DNA of 64,000 nt from NCBI RefSeq assembly GCF_014646515.1, contig NZ_BMNK01000007.1, positions 374,398 through 438,397 on the forward strand. Reading direction: 5' to 3'. Shown here one piece after another: positions 35,189-43,161 of the stretch (its first letter is position 1; the number at the start of each line of letters is the position of its first letter). The translations under genes were made by a program, and so were the position numbers. Below the pieces are notes generated by a model. The model saw only the letters and a program-made list of their open reading frames with translations. It had not been told where the DNA came from and ran no database searches. The DNA comes from Nonomuraea glycinis (GTDB taxonomy: Bacteria; Actinomycetota; Actinomycetes; Streptosporangiales; Streptosporangiaceae).

Positions 35189-35878
35189 ATGCCACGGACA
35201 CGAGGAAGAGCACCCGATGGGAAATGGCGTGCCGACGCCCTGTCCCGAGAGATCATCGTCGGCGCGGCCATCGCGCTGCTGGACGAGCTCGGCGAGCGGG
35301 GACTCACCTTCCGGCTGCTGGCCAAACAGCTGAACACCGGCCCTGGCGCGCTGTACTGGCACGTGACGAACAAAGACGAACTCGTCGCCCTGGCCGCCGA
35401 TGAGGTGCTCGGCCACGCCTTCACCGCGCCCCCGCCCCCCGAGGAAAGCGCCGGCGCCGGGCTGCGCGCCCTCGCCATCGCTGTCTTCGACGCCCTCGAT
35501 CAGCACCCGTGGGCGGCGTCGCACGTCAACGCGCCGCCCACCCTGGCGAACGCGCTGCGCCTGCTCGACCGCATCGGCACCCTCGTCGCACGCACCGGGC
35601 TGCCCGCCGAACGGCATTTCGCGGTCTCCACCGCGATCTCGTACTACATCACCGGCGTCAGCGCCCAGATCATCGCCCCCCGCGCCACCGCCGTCGCGGC
35701 CACCGACCGCGACGCCTTTCTCGCCCAGACCGCCGAACACTGGGAGAAACTCGACCCCGCCGACTACCCCTTCCTCACCCGCACCACCACGGACCTACGC
35801 GACCACGACGACCGCGATCAATTCACCACCGGCCTCGACCTGCTCCTGGACGGCCTGAACACGACCGCGAACCCGTGA
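35189..35878 (+). CDS. TetR-family repressor with TetR_C-type domain
   Basis: 229 aa, start ATG 35189. HTH region ALLDELGERGLTFRLLAKQL followed by NTGPGALYWHVTNKDEL, the pattern of the true TetR/TetR_C subgroup. The C-terminal domain is about 150 residues, as in TetR proteins that bind tetracycline-like or other aromatic ligands. It sits directly beside the three-operator array and faces the FAD monooxygenase gene, so it most likely represses that gene and itself. Confidence 0.9.
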   Translation: MPRTRGRAPDGKWRADALSREIIVGAAIALLDELGERGLTFRLLAKQLNTGPGALYWHVTNKDELVALAADEVLGHAFTAPPPPEESAGAGLRALAIAVFDALDQHPWAASHVNAPPTLANALRLLDRIGTLVARTGLPAERHFAVSTAISYYITGVSAQIIAPRATAVAATDRDAFLAQTAEHWEKLDPADYPFLTRTTTDLRDHDDRDQFTTGLDLLLDGLNTTANP

Positions 35879-36036
35879 CCGAAGCCGCCGGCGCGAGGAA
35901 GGCGTCGCGGCCGGCGGTGGCGCGGGGGAAATGCGGGCAGGCGACAACGTCGTCGATCGCTACCAGGGGGGACCCGCCTCCCGGCACGGCCACGGCCATG
36001 GCCGCCAAGGCGGCCGACCTCGCGGCACATGGCTCC

Positions 36037-36609
36037 TCAGCGGGTGCCGAGGAACGTCAGCGTACGCTCAAGCAACAGGGCCGTGGCCTTGGCGTCGTAG
36101 GAAGGCAGCGAGCTGTCGGCGAACAGATGCTCATCGCCGGGATACAGGTGCAGTTCGGCGTCGGAAGCCTGGCCGACGAGCGCGTGGGCGGCGTCCGCGT
36201 CACCCTCGTCGATGAAGACGCGGTCCGCTTCCATGGCGTGGACCCGGACCGGAACCTGTGCCGGCCATGGCCCGAAGAAGGAGCTCGGCACGCAGGCGTG
36301 GACGAATACGGCACCACGCGCGCCCGGCCGGGTCTGAGCGAGCTGCTGCGCCGGAAGCACGCCAAGGGAGAACCCGAGGTAGACCAGCGCCGCCGGCGAG
36401 TCCGCCGCCGCCCGAGCGCCGCGGTCCAGGAACCCATCGACGCCGATCTGCTCGAAGTACGCCAACCCCGCATCGAGGGTGTCGAAGGTACGGCCGTCGT
36501 ACAGGTCAGGTGTGTGCACGTCGTGCCCGTGGCCACGGAGATCCTCGGCAAAAGCGATCACACCCGGGGTGAGGCCGAGAGAGTGATGGAACAGCAGCAC
36601 GTCGGCCAT
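36037..36609 (-). CDS. dienelactone hydrolase-family protein
   Basis: 190-aa alpha/beta hydrolase. The N-terminal VLLFHHSLGLTPGVIAFAED matches the family. The nucleophile elbow is GFSLG, with Ser where true dienelactone hydrolases have Cys, and the C-terminal GDEHLFAD supplies the probable His. The substrate is unlikely to be dienelactone. Cytoplasmic, stand-alone gene; neighbours give no pathway clue. Confidence 0.82.
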   Translation of the reverse strand: MADVLLFHHSLGLTPGVIAFAEDLRGHGHDVHTPDLYDGRTFDTLDAGLAYFEQIGVDGFLDRGARAAADSPAALVYLGFSLGVLPAQQLAQTRPGARGAVFVHACVPSSFFGPWPAQVPVRVHAMEADRVFIDEGDADAAHALVGQASDAELHLYPGDEHLFADSSLPSYDAKATALLLERTLTFLGTR

Positions 36610-36768
36610 GGCAAGCCTCCAACAATCGCCGGACAGAGACGATCCATCACCCTAACCCGCCGCCGGCCGCGCCTGCCGAGGTCTCGGACGGCCGGTGCGG
36701 ATCGCGTACAGGTGCCTATGAGGGCGGGCGGGTGCGGGGTCCGCTGTGCACAGGTGAGAACATCGATC

Positions 36769-37125
36769 ATGAGTACGCCTCTGACTTCTATGAGCGAGCG
36801 CGAGTACTTCGCCACCATCAGACGCCGACCAGGGATGTTCGTCCTCGGCGGTCGACTGGCAGGCCTGGAGGCATTCCTCGAAGGTTACGACCAGCACGCC
36901 AGGCGCCACGGCGGCCCCGGCCTGCAGGGGTGGACGGAATGGCTCATCGGCCGTCGCGGCAAGACCTGCAATCACCACTGGTCAGGACAGGTGCGTCATA
37001 TCGCCCTGGGCGCCTGGGACCGCTGGGAGTTGTCCACCGAGCAGGAAGAACTCGTCATCGACACCCTGTTCAATCTCCTCGACGAGTACCTCGCCGAACG
37101 CGGCGGACTTCCTTCGCCGAGCTGA
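36769..37125 (+). CDS. conserved hypothetical protein
   Basis: 118 aa beginning MSTPLTSMSEREYFATI. It contains PGMFVLGGRLAGLEAFLEGY, WTEWLIGRRGKTCNHHWSG and a C-terminal acidic helix (EQEELVIDTLFNLLDEYLAE). No signal peptide, no membrane segment and no family recognised with certainty. GGTGAGAA precedes the ATG. A start at the internal ATG seven codons later is also possible. Confidence 0.6.
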   Translation: MSTPLTSMSEREYFATIRRRPGMFVLGGRLAGLEAFLEGYDQHARRHGGPGLQGWTEWLIGRRGKTCNHHWSGQVRHIALGAWDRWELSTEQEELVIDTLFNLLDEYLAERGGLPSPS

Positions 37126-37238
37126 ACTCCTCATCGGCAGTGGCAGGACCGAGTGGTCACCGATCGCGGTCGATGGCAATGCCGGTGCTGTCGGTTATGG
37201 TGGTGGCATGGGTTGCTGTGCCGCTGTGAACATCCGCG

Positions 37239-37278
37239 CCGCCGCTTAGCGGCGGTATCGCGGTTGCCGTGAACCGCG
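37239..37278. other. Two adjacent perfect hairpins in an intergenic region
   Basis: CCGCCGC-TTA-GCGGCGG (37239-37255) and CGCGGTT-N6-AACCGCG (37259-37278), followed by further C/G-rich inverted segments to about 37320. They lie between the 118-aa gene and the P-loop kinase gene (37126-37403), which holds no other gene. They could be terminators of the upstream gene or a structured leader of the downstream one. Confidence 0.45.
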
Positions 37279-37403
37279 GCCTCCTTGCCTGCCCCGCCGG
37301 GGTCAGTGCCGGGGCCTACCGCCGGATCAGTGTCCCGCCGGCAGCCCGATCACGTGTCTCGCAGTGCTGCCGGATCGTCCTGCGTGATCCGGGGAGCACA
37401 TCC

Positions 37404-38066
37404 ATGTCCCAGCAGTTCCATCCAACGCACCACGATCCTCTTTCTCGTACGTCCGAGGCATTCTCTGCCGACTCCGACGAGCGGGCCGCAGGCACCGAGA
37501 GAGCGAAGCCGGACCATGATGTGCGGGCCGAACCCGCCAGGCTTCTCCTGATGGTCGGGCTCCCCGGCGCCGGAAAGACCACCCGGGCCGAAGAACTCGC
37601 CGTGGCCCACCGCGCGCTGCGACTGACCCCGGACGAGTGGATGATCTCCCTGTACGACGGGTCGCAGCCCGACGGCAAGCGCGACATCCTGGAAGGACGG
37701 CTCATCGCCCTCGCCCTGCAAGCGCTGCGACTGGGCACCAACGTCGTGCTCGACTTCGGACTCTGGAGCCGCGACGAACGGTCGGCACTGCGCTGGCTGG
37801 CAACATCGGCCGGGGCAGCCTGCCACGTCATCTACCTGCCCATCGACAAGGACGTCCAACGCGCCCGGATCGCTCACCGTCAGGCGACCGCACCGCACAC
37901 GACATTTCCGATGAGCGAGGCGGACATCGGCGAATGGCGGAAGCGGTTCCAGGCACCAGATGCCGCCGAAATCCGTGGCGGTGACATCCCCGGTCCGCCA
38001 CGGGGGTGGCCGGGCTGGCCGGAGTGGGCCGCGGACCGATGGCCCTCGCTTACACACGGCCGGTAG
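37404..38066 (+). CDS. P-loop kinase-like ATP-binding protein (AAA_33 type)
   Basis: 220 aa. Walker A is LLLMVGLPGAGKTTRAEELA, preceded by a disordered N-terminal stretch of about 50 residues. Downstream are LTPDEWMISLYDG, VLDFGLWSRDERSALRWLA and a lid-like YLPIDKDVQRARIAHRQ. These fit the zeta-toxin/polynucleotide-kinase-like group that phosphorylates small molecules, including antibiotics, but no substrate can be assigned. ATG 37404 has GGGGAG at a good distance. No antitoxin gene is adjacent, so a toxin role is not suggested. Confidence 0.8.
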   Translation: MSQQFHPTHHDPLSRTSEAFSADSDERAAGTERAKPDHDVRAEPARLLLMVGLPGAGKTTRAEELAVAHRALRLTPDEWMISLYDGSQPDGKRDILEGRLIALALQALRLGTNVVLDFGLWSRDERSALRWLATSAGAACHVIYLPIDKDVQRARIAHRQATAPHTTFPMSEADIGEWRKRFQAPDAAEIRGGDIPGPPRGWPGWPEWAADRWPSLTHGR

Positions 38067-38121
38067 ACCGTCGAGCAGCATGTCCACGACGCCGGCGATC
38101 CGCCACCCGATCAACCGCATT

Positions 38122-38141
38122 AATCTACAATGTAAAGGCCA
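38122..38141 (+). repeat. Dispersed AT-rich motif, copy 5
   Basis: AATCTACAATGTAAAGGCCA in the 91-bp gap between the convergent kinase and TipA-type genes. Seventeen bases are identical to copies 2 and 4. It is the last copy seen before the dif site. Confidence 0.9.
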
Positions 38142-38157
38142 TCACTGGTCTCAAAAA

Positions 38158-38919
38158 TCACCGACCACCCCGAAAACCATTGGCAACGATGGCCGAACGC
38201 ACATAACGGGCCAGGCCGGGGGCGTGCGCGTCGTGGGTGGCGGTGAAACGTGGGTCGGACACGTACAGCTCGCCCAGGCACCGGTGGTGTTCGTGGTCGC
38301 AGGTGTAGAACCAGCGACTGATGTGGAGCCGGTGCCGTTCGGCCAGGTCCATAGCCTCCGCGCCGTCGGGCGGCAGACCCCCCTTGAGCGCCGCGACCAG
38401 CGCTTCGGTGAGGGCGGCGGCCTCGGCCGTGAGCTCTGCCCAGTCCGCCTTCGTGTAGGAGGCGACGCGGCGGCGGCTCTGCGTGTACGCCTCCGTGCCG
38501 CCCCAGCGGCGTTCGACCTCGGCCTCGTGGTCCTCGGGCTGGAAGTCGCCGAACAGCTCCAGGCGCTCCTGCGGGGTCAGGGCGATGCCGAGGGAACGCG
38601 CCTGCATCGCCCGCTCGACGGCGGCGATGACCTCACGAAGGCGTTCGGACTTGCGAGTGAGGAGTTCGTGCTGGCGGCGTAGCTGGGTCAGCTCGTCCAC
38701 GTGAGGGTCGTCGAGGATGACGGCGATCTCGTCGAGAGGGAAGCCGAGCTCCCGGTAGAGGAGGATCTGCTGCAGCCGGATGAGGTCGCCGTCGGTGTAG
38801 CGGCGGTAGCCGGCGCTGGTGCGCTCGCCGGGGATGAGCAGGCCGATCTCGTCATAGTGGTGCAGGGTGCGCACGGTGATCCCGGCGAGACCGGACACCT
38901 GGCCGACAGACAGACTCAT
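38158..38919 (-). CDS. MerR-family regulator with TipAS antibiotic-binding domain
   Basis: 253 aa. MerR HTH at the N terminus (LSVGQVSGLAGITVRTLHHYDEIGLL split over two helices, then SAGYRRYTDGDL). A coiled-coil follows, then a TipAS domain from about 115 with HRLHISRWFYTCDHEHH and LYVSDPRFTATHD. TipAL proteins activate their own promoter on binding thiopeptides; others bind different drugs. GGAGG precedes ATG 38919. It is divergent from the next MerR gene, and a MerR-type dyad fills the 43-bp gap. Confidence 0.93.
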   Translation of the reverse strand: MSLSVGQVSGLAGITVRTLHHYDEIGLLIPGERTSAGYRRYTDGDLIRLQQILLYRELGFPLDEIAVILDDPHVDELTQLRRQHELLTRKSERLREVIAAVERAMQARSLGIALTPQERLELFGDFQPEDHEAEVERRWGGTEAYTQSRRRVASYTKADWAELTAEAAALTEALVAALKGGLPPDGAEAMDLAERHRLHISRWFYTCDHEHHRCLGELYVSDPRFTATHDAHAPGLARYVRSAIVANGFRGGR

Positions 38920-38925
38920 GCCTCC

Positions 38926-38956
38926 AGGATGGGGCCTCACGTGACGTCAGGCGCAA
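38926..38956 (-). promoter_or_regulatory. MerR-type promoter with 19-bp spacer and dyad
   Basis: On the minus strand, TTGCGC and CATCCT are separated by 19 bp, the long spacer typical of MerR-activated promoters. The spacer holds CCTGACGT-C-ACGTGAGG (38935-38951), with arms matching at 7 of 8. It drives the TipA-type gene and overlaps the start region of the divergent MerR gene. Confidence 0.6.
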
Positions 38957-38962
38957 CCGGCC

Positions 38963-39772
38963 ATGCTGGTGGGTGTGAGAGATGATCTGCTGCCGATCGG
39001 GCAGTTCGCGCGGCTGGCCCGGTTGAGCGTGAAGCAGTTGCGGCATTACGGCGAGCTGGGGTTGCTGGAGCCGGCGTATGTGGATCCCGATTCGGGATAC
39101 CGCTACTACCGGGCGTCGCAGGCGAGGGTGGCGCTGTCGATCGGGTTGCTGCGCTCGCTCGACGTGCCGCTGGCGGTGATCGGTGAGGTGCTGTCGGGCG
39201 CGTTGGGAGCTCTGGACGAGGTACGGGATTCGCTGCAGGAGGAGCTTGCCCGGCGCAGTCGTACGTTGGCGTCGCTGGAGCGGGTGATGACGCACGGGTT
39301 GCCGGCGGCGAACGTGCGGGTGGTGAGTGAGCCCGCTCGGCGGGTGGCGGTGGTGCGGGAGGTGGCGGACGGGCCGCAGGACATCGGGCGGGTGACGTCC
39401 GCCGCGGTCGCGCGACTGGTGGGCGGGCCGGCCTCGCGGGCACCTGATGTGCCGGTTCGCCTGGTGGGGCTGTTTCCGATGGACCTGGGAGAGGTGGTGA
39501 AGGTCGAGGTGGCGTACGTGCTGGAGGGCGTGGAGGCGTTGACGGGTGGGGCGCGTGCGGAGGTGTTGCCGGGCGGCCGGTTCGCGACCGCCACTCATGT
39601 GGGGCCGTACGACCAGATCGGGTTGACGGTGCATGCGGTGCTGGCGTGGTGCGCGGAGCGGCGGCTGCGGATCGGCGGGCCGATCCGGGAGGTGTACGTG
39701 TCCGATCCGGCGGTGACGCCGGCTGATGAGCTGGTCACCGAGGTGATGGTGTGTCTGGAGGAGGAGCAGTGA
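38963..39772 (+). CDS. MerR-family regulator with GyrI/BmrR-like effector domain
   Basis: 269 aa. HTH LPIGQFARLARLSVKQLRHY with SGYRYYRASQ, a coiled-coil linker, and a C-terminal GyrI-like ligand domain (VRLVGLFPMDLG, ATHVGPYDQIG, REVYVSDPAVTPADEL), the BmrR arrangement for sensing lipophilic cations or drugs. ATG 38963 or GTG 38975 could be the start. Its stop overlaps the next gene's GTG, so the stand-alone GyrI-like protein is co-produced. Confidence 0.9.
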   Translation: MLVGVRDDLLPIGQFARLARLSVKQLRHYGELGLLEPAYVDPDSGYRYYRASQARVALSIGLLRSLDVPLAVIGEVLSGALGALDEVRDSLQEELARRSRTLASLERVMTHGLPAANVRVVSEPARRVAVVREVADGPQDIGRVTSAAVARLVGGPASRAPDVPVRLVGLFPMDLGEVVKVEVAYVLEGVEALTGGARAEVLPGGRFATATHVGPYDQIGLTVHAVLAWCAERRLRIGGPIREVYVSDPAVTPADELVTEVMVCLEEEQ

Positions 39773-40092
39773 GTCCTGAGTTGGTGACGCGCGGTCCGGT
39801 GACGTGCGTGAACGTGTCGGGGATGGGGGAGCCGGGGGGTGCGGAGCATCTGGCCGCGATCCGGGCTCTGTATGCGGTGGCGGCCGGGATGGGGGGGCCG
39901 GCGGGGCCGTTGGAGGGGTTGTGGTGGGTGGAGGACGAGCGGCCGGCACTGGAGGTGCCGAGAGGGTTGTGGCGGTGGCATCTGCTGCTGCCGCTGGCGG
40001 GGGAGCCGCAGCCGGGGCTGCTGGAGCGGGTTCGGGAGAGGGCGCGGCCGTCGGGGGCGGCGGTGGATCGGGGGCGGGCGGCGACGGGCTGA
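39769..40092 (+). CDS. stand-alone GyrI-like small-molecule-binding protein
   Basis: 107 aa starting at GTG 39769, which overlaps the previous stop (GTGA) and has GGAGGAG upstream. It begins VSPELVTRGPVTCVNVSGMG and contains HLAAIRALYAVAAGM and GLWWVEDE, resembling the N-terminal half of GyrI-like domains used to bind drugs. It lacks the second half of a full GyrI domain. It probably works with, or titrates ligand for, the MerR regulator. Confidence 0.65.
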   Translation: MSPELVTRGPVTCVNVSGMGEPGGAEHLAAIRALYAVAAGMGGPAGPLEGLWWVEDERPALEVPRGLWRWHLLLPLAGEPQPGLLERVRERARPSGAAVDRGRAATG

Positions 40093-40164
40093 CCGGGCGC
40101 GGGGGTGCGTCGGTGCGCGCCCCCGGGGAGGTCGGGGGATCCTGGGGCCGCCGTCAATGGCGGC

Positions 40165-40202
40165 GATAACTATAACGGTATTGTTATCGGGGTGTGTAGA
40201 AT
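40165..40202 (+). promoter_or_regulatory. Operator and leaderless promoter of the XRE gene
   Basis: A 24-bp near-palindrome (40165-40188) has ends GATAAC and GTTATC; the halves match at 10 of 12 positions. A -10 box TAGAAT at 40197-40202 follows, placing the transcript start at or next to the ATG at 40210. The stretch is strikingly AT-rich for this DNA and fits autoregulation by the XRE protein. Confidence 0.65.
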
Positions 40203-40209
40203 CGGACGC

Positions 40210-40464
40210 ATGGTGCGACCCCCGCTGACCCCGCAAGAACGCCTCCGCGGCGAAGAACTCGGCCGGCTGCTGCGTCAGGCCAGAGGCGAGCGCAGCATCA
40301 TCGAGGTCGCCGCCGCCGCCGGCATGTCCGGCGAAACCCTCCGCAAGATCGAGACAGGCCGGATCGCGACACCGGCCTTCTTCACCATCGCCGCCCTGGC
40401 CGTCGTGCTCGACGTGCCCCTCGACCGGCTCGCCGCGGGCGCCGCCCCCGCCGTCCCCACCTGA
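40210..40464 (+). CDS. XRE-family helix-turn-helix protein
   Basis: 84 aa, a single HTH_3 domain: ELGRLLRQARGERSIIEVAAAAGMSGETLRKIETGR in two blocks, then a helical tail (AALAVVLDVPLDRLAAG). The ATG appears leaderless, 7 nt after a -10 box, with a palindrome just upstream. It is convergent with the tyrosine recombinase gene, separated by 43 bp. Small repressors of this type often accompany mobile DNA, but no other element genes are visible. Confidence 0.85.
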   Translation: MVRPPLTPQERLRGEELGRLLRQARGERSIIEVAAAAGMSGETLRKIETGRIATPAFFTIAALAVVLDVPLDRLAAGAAPAVPT

Positions 40465-40507
40465 CCCCGGCCAGCACCCCGCGGCAGCACCTCGGGCAGC
40501 GCCCCCG

Positions 40508-41527
40508 TCAGTCGGACCGCTTCGGCTCACGCAGCAGCGGATGCGCCCGCATCGCGACCTCCAGCTCACCCGGCAGCTCGTCCCGGTAGCGCCCCAGCGT
40601 CGACAGATCGCTGTGCCCGAGCACCCGCCGCACCGCGTCCATGTCCACGGCATCGGCCAGCAGATGCGTCGCCGTCGTATGCCGCAGCCCGTGCGGCGTC
40701 ACCGACCGCCGCCGCTCCGGATCGACCTCACGCAGCACCCGGTCGATCACCGCCTGCACGTCCCCGCGCGCCAGCCTGCGCCCCCGCCACGACAGCAGCA
40801 GCGCCTTGTCCTGCGTCGCGGGCCTGCCCCGCTGCAGATAGGCCTCCAGCACCGCCGCCACGTCACGGGGGAGCGGCACATCACGAGTCCGGCCGCCCTT
40901 GCCGAAGATCCGCCAGTAACGCACGCCGTCATTGGTGTAGAAATCCTCGACATTGGCCCGGACCAGCTCCGACACCCGAGGCCCCAGCGCCGCCAGCAAC
41001 AACACCACCAGCGCGTCACGCAGCTCCGTGCGCTGATCACGCCGCCGCTCCGGCCGCCGCGGCTCCTCACCCAAGGTCCGGGCCGCGCCGATGAGCCCCT
41101 GCGCCTGCTCACGGGTGAGCGCCCGCCGCTCGGGACGCAGCCCCCCGCGCTCCTTGGCGGTCACGGTGGCCAGCGCCATCGGGTTGATCTGCACCCACCC
41201 GGCCAACGTCGCGTGCTTGAACAACGCCGAGATCGACCGGCGGAAACGCGCCTGGGACGACGCCGACTGCCGCGAGCCGGCGTCCGTGGTCCGGCGGCCG
41301 TCCGGTTTGCGGGCGAACGCGAGCAGGATCGCGTCGACGTCCTCGCCGGTCAGGTCGTCCAGCACCGTCCGCTCCCCGGCCAGCGCCACGAGCGTCGCCA
41401 CGTCCCGCGCGTAGACCTCGGCCGTCGCCGGGGACAGCGCCCCCGTCAGGGTCTTGGCCCGCACCAGCTCCACATAGCGATCAGCCGCCTCCACCACCGT
41501 CAGCCGGTCGAGCTCCGCAGGCCGCAC
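40508..41527 (-). CDS. tyrosine recombinase/integrase (XerC/D-like)
   Basis: 339 aa. N-terminal SAM-like DNA-binding region (VEAADRYVELVRAKTL). The C-terminal catalytic domain has the Arg in LGPRVSEL, HGLRHT (His-x-x-Arg), LGHSDLSTLGRY (second His and nucleophile Tyr). GTG start at 41527 after a purine-rich stretch. Longer than typical XerD (about 300 aa), and the neighbours are not the usual xerD neighbours, so it is probably an accessory recombinase. It lies 6.6 kb from the dif site. No flanking direct repeats marking an integrated element were recognised. Confidence 0.87.
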   Translation of the reverse strand: MRPAELDRLTVVEAADRYVELVRAKTLTGALSPATAEVYARDVATLVALAGERTVLDDLTGEDVDAILLAFARKPDGRRTTDAGSRQSASSQARFRRSISALFKHATLAGWVQINPMALATVTAKERGGLRPERRALTREQAQGLIGAARTLGEEPRRPERRRDQRTELRDALVVLLLAALGPRVSELVRANVEDFYTNDGVRYWRIFGKGGRTRDVPLPRDVAAVLEAYLQRGRPATQDKALLLSWRGRRLARGDVQAVIDRVLREVDPERRRSVTPHGLRHTTATHLLADAVDMDAVRRVLGHSDLSTLGRYRDELPGELEVAMRAHPLLREPKRSD

Positions 41528-41602
41528 CGTCCCCCCTCACCCTCATGGAGATCCCCATGGAGATCCACGAAGAGACGGTAGCGGCCCGCACCGACAGAAT
41601 CC

Positions 41603-43132
41603 TCAGATGTCGCGGAAGGTCTCGATCCGCGCGCCCAGCGCGTTCAGCCGCTCCGCCAGATCCTCGTAACCGCGGTTGATCACGTACACGTTGCGCAGCA
41701 CCGAGGTGCCCTCGGCGGCCATCATGGCCAGCAGCACCACCACGGCGGGCCGCAGCGCCGGCGGGCACATCATCTCCGCCGACCGCCACCGGGTCGGGCC
41801 TTCGACCAGCACCCGGTGCGGGTCCAGCAGCTTCACCGAGGCGCCGAGCCGGGTCAGCTCGGTCAGGTAGATGGCGCGGTTGTCGTACACCCAGTCGTGG
41901 ATGAGCGTGGAGCCCTGCGCCGCGGCGGCGATCGCCGCGAAGAACGGCACGTTGTCGATGTTGAGGCCGGGGAACGGCATGGGGTGGATCTTGTCGATGG
42001 GGGAGGTGAGCTTCGACGGCCGGACGGTCAGGTCGACCAGGCGGGTGCGGCCGTTGGCGGCCGGGTATTCGGCGCTGCGGTCGTGGTCGAGGCCCATCTC
42101 CTCCAGCACGGCCAGCTCGATCTCCAGGAACTCGATCGGCACCCGGCAGATCGTCAGCTCCGAGGAGGTGACGACGGCGGCGGCCAGCAGACTCATCGCC
42201 TCGACCGGGTCCTCGGAGGGGGAGTAGTCGACGTCGCGTTCGATGGACGGCACGCCGTGGACGGTGAGGGTGGTGGTGCCGATGCCGTCCACGCGCACGC
42301 CGAGCTGCTCCAGGAAGAAGCACAGGTCCTGGACCATGTAGTTGGAGGAGGCGTTGCGGATCACCGTCACGCCGTCGTGGCGGGCGGCGGCCAGCAGGGC
42401 GTTCTCCGTCACGGTGTCGCCGCGTTCGGTGAGCACGATGGGCCGCGTGGGGGAGGCCTCGTGGTCGACGCGCGCGTGGTAGAAGCCGCCGGTGGCGGTG
42501 ATGTCCAGGCCGAAGTGCTTCAGGGCCGACATGTGCGGCTGGACGGTGCGGGTGCCGAGGTCGCAGCCACCGGCGTACGGGATCCGGAACTGCTCGGTGC
42601 GGTGCATGAGCGGCCCGAGGAACATGATGACGCTGCGGGTGCGGCGGGCCGCCTCGGTGTCCATCGCCTCCAGGTCCAGCCGGGCGGTGGGCACGATCTC
42701 CAGGTCGCTGCCCTCGTTGATCCAGCGTGCCCGTACGCCGATGGAGGCGAGCACTTCCAGGATCCGGTAGACCTCCTCGATGCGGGCGACCTTGCGCAGG
42801 ATCGTCCGCCCGGAGTTGAGGAGGGACGCGCACAGCAGGGCCACGCAGGCGTTCTTCGACGTCTTGACGTCGATGCTGCCTGACAGGCGGCGGCCGCCCA
42901 CCACCCGCAGGTGCATCGGTCCCGCGTAGCCCAGGGAGACGATCTCGCTGTCGAGCGCTTCGCCGATCCGGGCGATCATCTCAAGACTGATGTTCTGGTT
43001 GCCGCGCTCGATCCGGTTGACCGCGCTCTGGCTCGTTGCCAGGGCGTCGGCCAGCTGGAGCTGCGTCCAACCTCGATGCTGGCGCGCATCTCGGATGAGC
43101 CGGCCGATTCGCACAAGATAGTCATCTGCCAC
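41603..43132 (-). CDS. MurA-like enolpyruvyl transferase fused to an XRE HTH domain
   Basis: 509 aa. Residues about 1-70 are a Cro/C1-type HTH (RIGRLIRDARQHRGWTQLQL, then SQSAVNRIERGNQNIS). The rest is an EPSP-synthase-fold UDP-GlcNAc 1-carboxyvinyltransferase, with KTSKNA (MurA Lys22-Asn23) and GGCDLGTRTV carrying the loop Cys and Arg of MurA. The catalytic Asp loop of MurA is altered (SEDPVEAM here). It could be an active enzyme that senses cell-wall precursor, or a regulator using the fold as a sensor. A palindrome at 43146-43161 and TAGGTT 8 nt before GTG 43132 suggest a leaderless, self-regulated gene. Confidence 0.9.
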   Translation of the reverse strand: MADDYLVRIGRLIRDARQHRGWTQLQLADALATSQSAVNRIERGNQNISLEMIARIGEALDSEIVSLGYAGPMHLRVVGGRRLSGSIDVKTSKNACVALLCASLLNSGRTILRKVARIEEVYRILEVLASIGVRARWINEGSDLEIVPTARLDLEAMDTEAARRTRSVIMFLGPLMHRTEQFRIPYAGGCDLGTRTVQPHMSALKHFGLDITATGGFYHARVDHEASPTRPIVLTERGDTVTENALLAAARHDGVTVIRNASSNYMVQDLCFFLEQLGVRVDGIGTTTLTVHGVPSIERDVDYSPSEDPVEAMSLLAAAVVTSSELTICRVPIEFLEIELAVLEEMGLDHDRSAEYPAANGRTRLVDLTVRPSKLTSPIDKIHPMPFPGLNIDNVPFFAAIAAAAQGSTLIHDWVYDNRAIYLTELTRLGASVKLLDPHRVLVEGPTRWRSAEMMCPPALRPAVVVLLAMMAAEGTSVLRNVYVINRGYEDLAERLNALGARIETFRDI

Positions 43133-43140
43133 AAGACGAC

Positions 43141-43161
43141 AACCTATCTCACATATGAGAT
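43141..43161 (-). promoter_or_regulatory. Operator and -10 box of the HTH-MurA gene
   Basis: ATCTCACATATGAGAT (43146-43161) is a palindrome with perfect 6-bp arms. On the minus strand, TAGGTT (43146-43141) acts as a -10 box 8 nt before the GTG start. The palindrome overlaps the last codons of hoxX. Confidence 0.6.

Noticed and set aside
33147..35878. A complete tetracycline resistance island
   Set aside because: No efflux pump or ribosomal protection gene is present; only the monooxygenase/repressor layout is similar.
37404..38066. Zeta toxin of a toxin-antitoxin pair
   Set aside because: The P-loop protein has no small antitoxin gene upstream or downstream.
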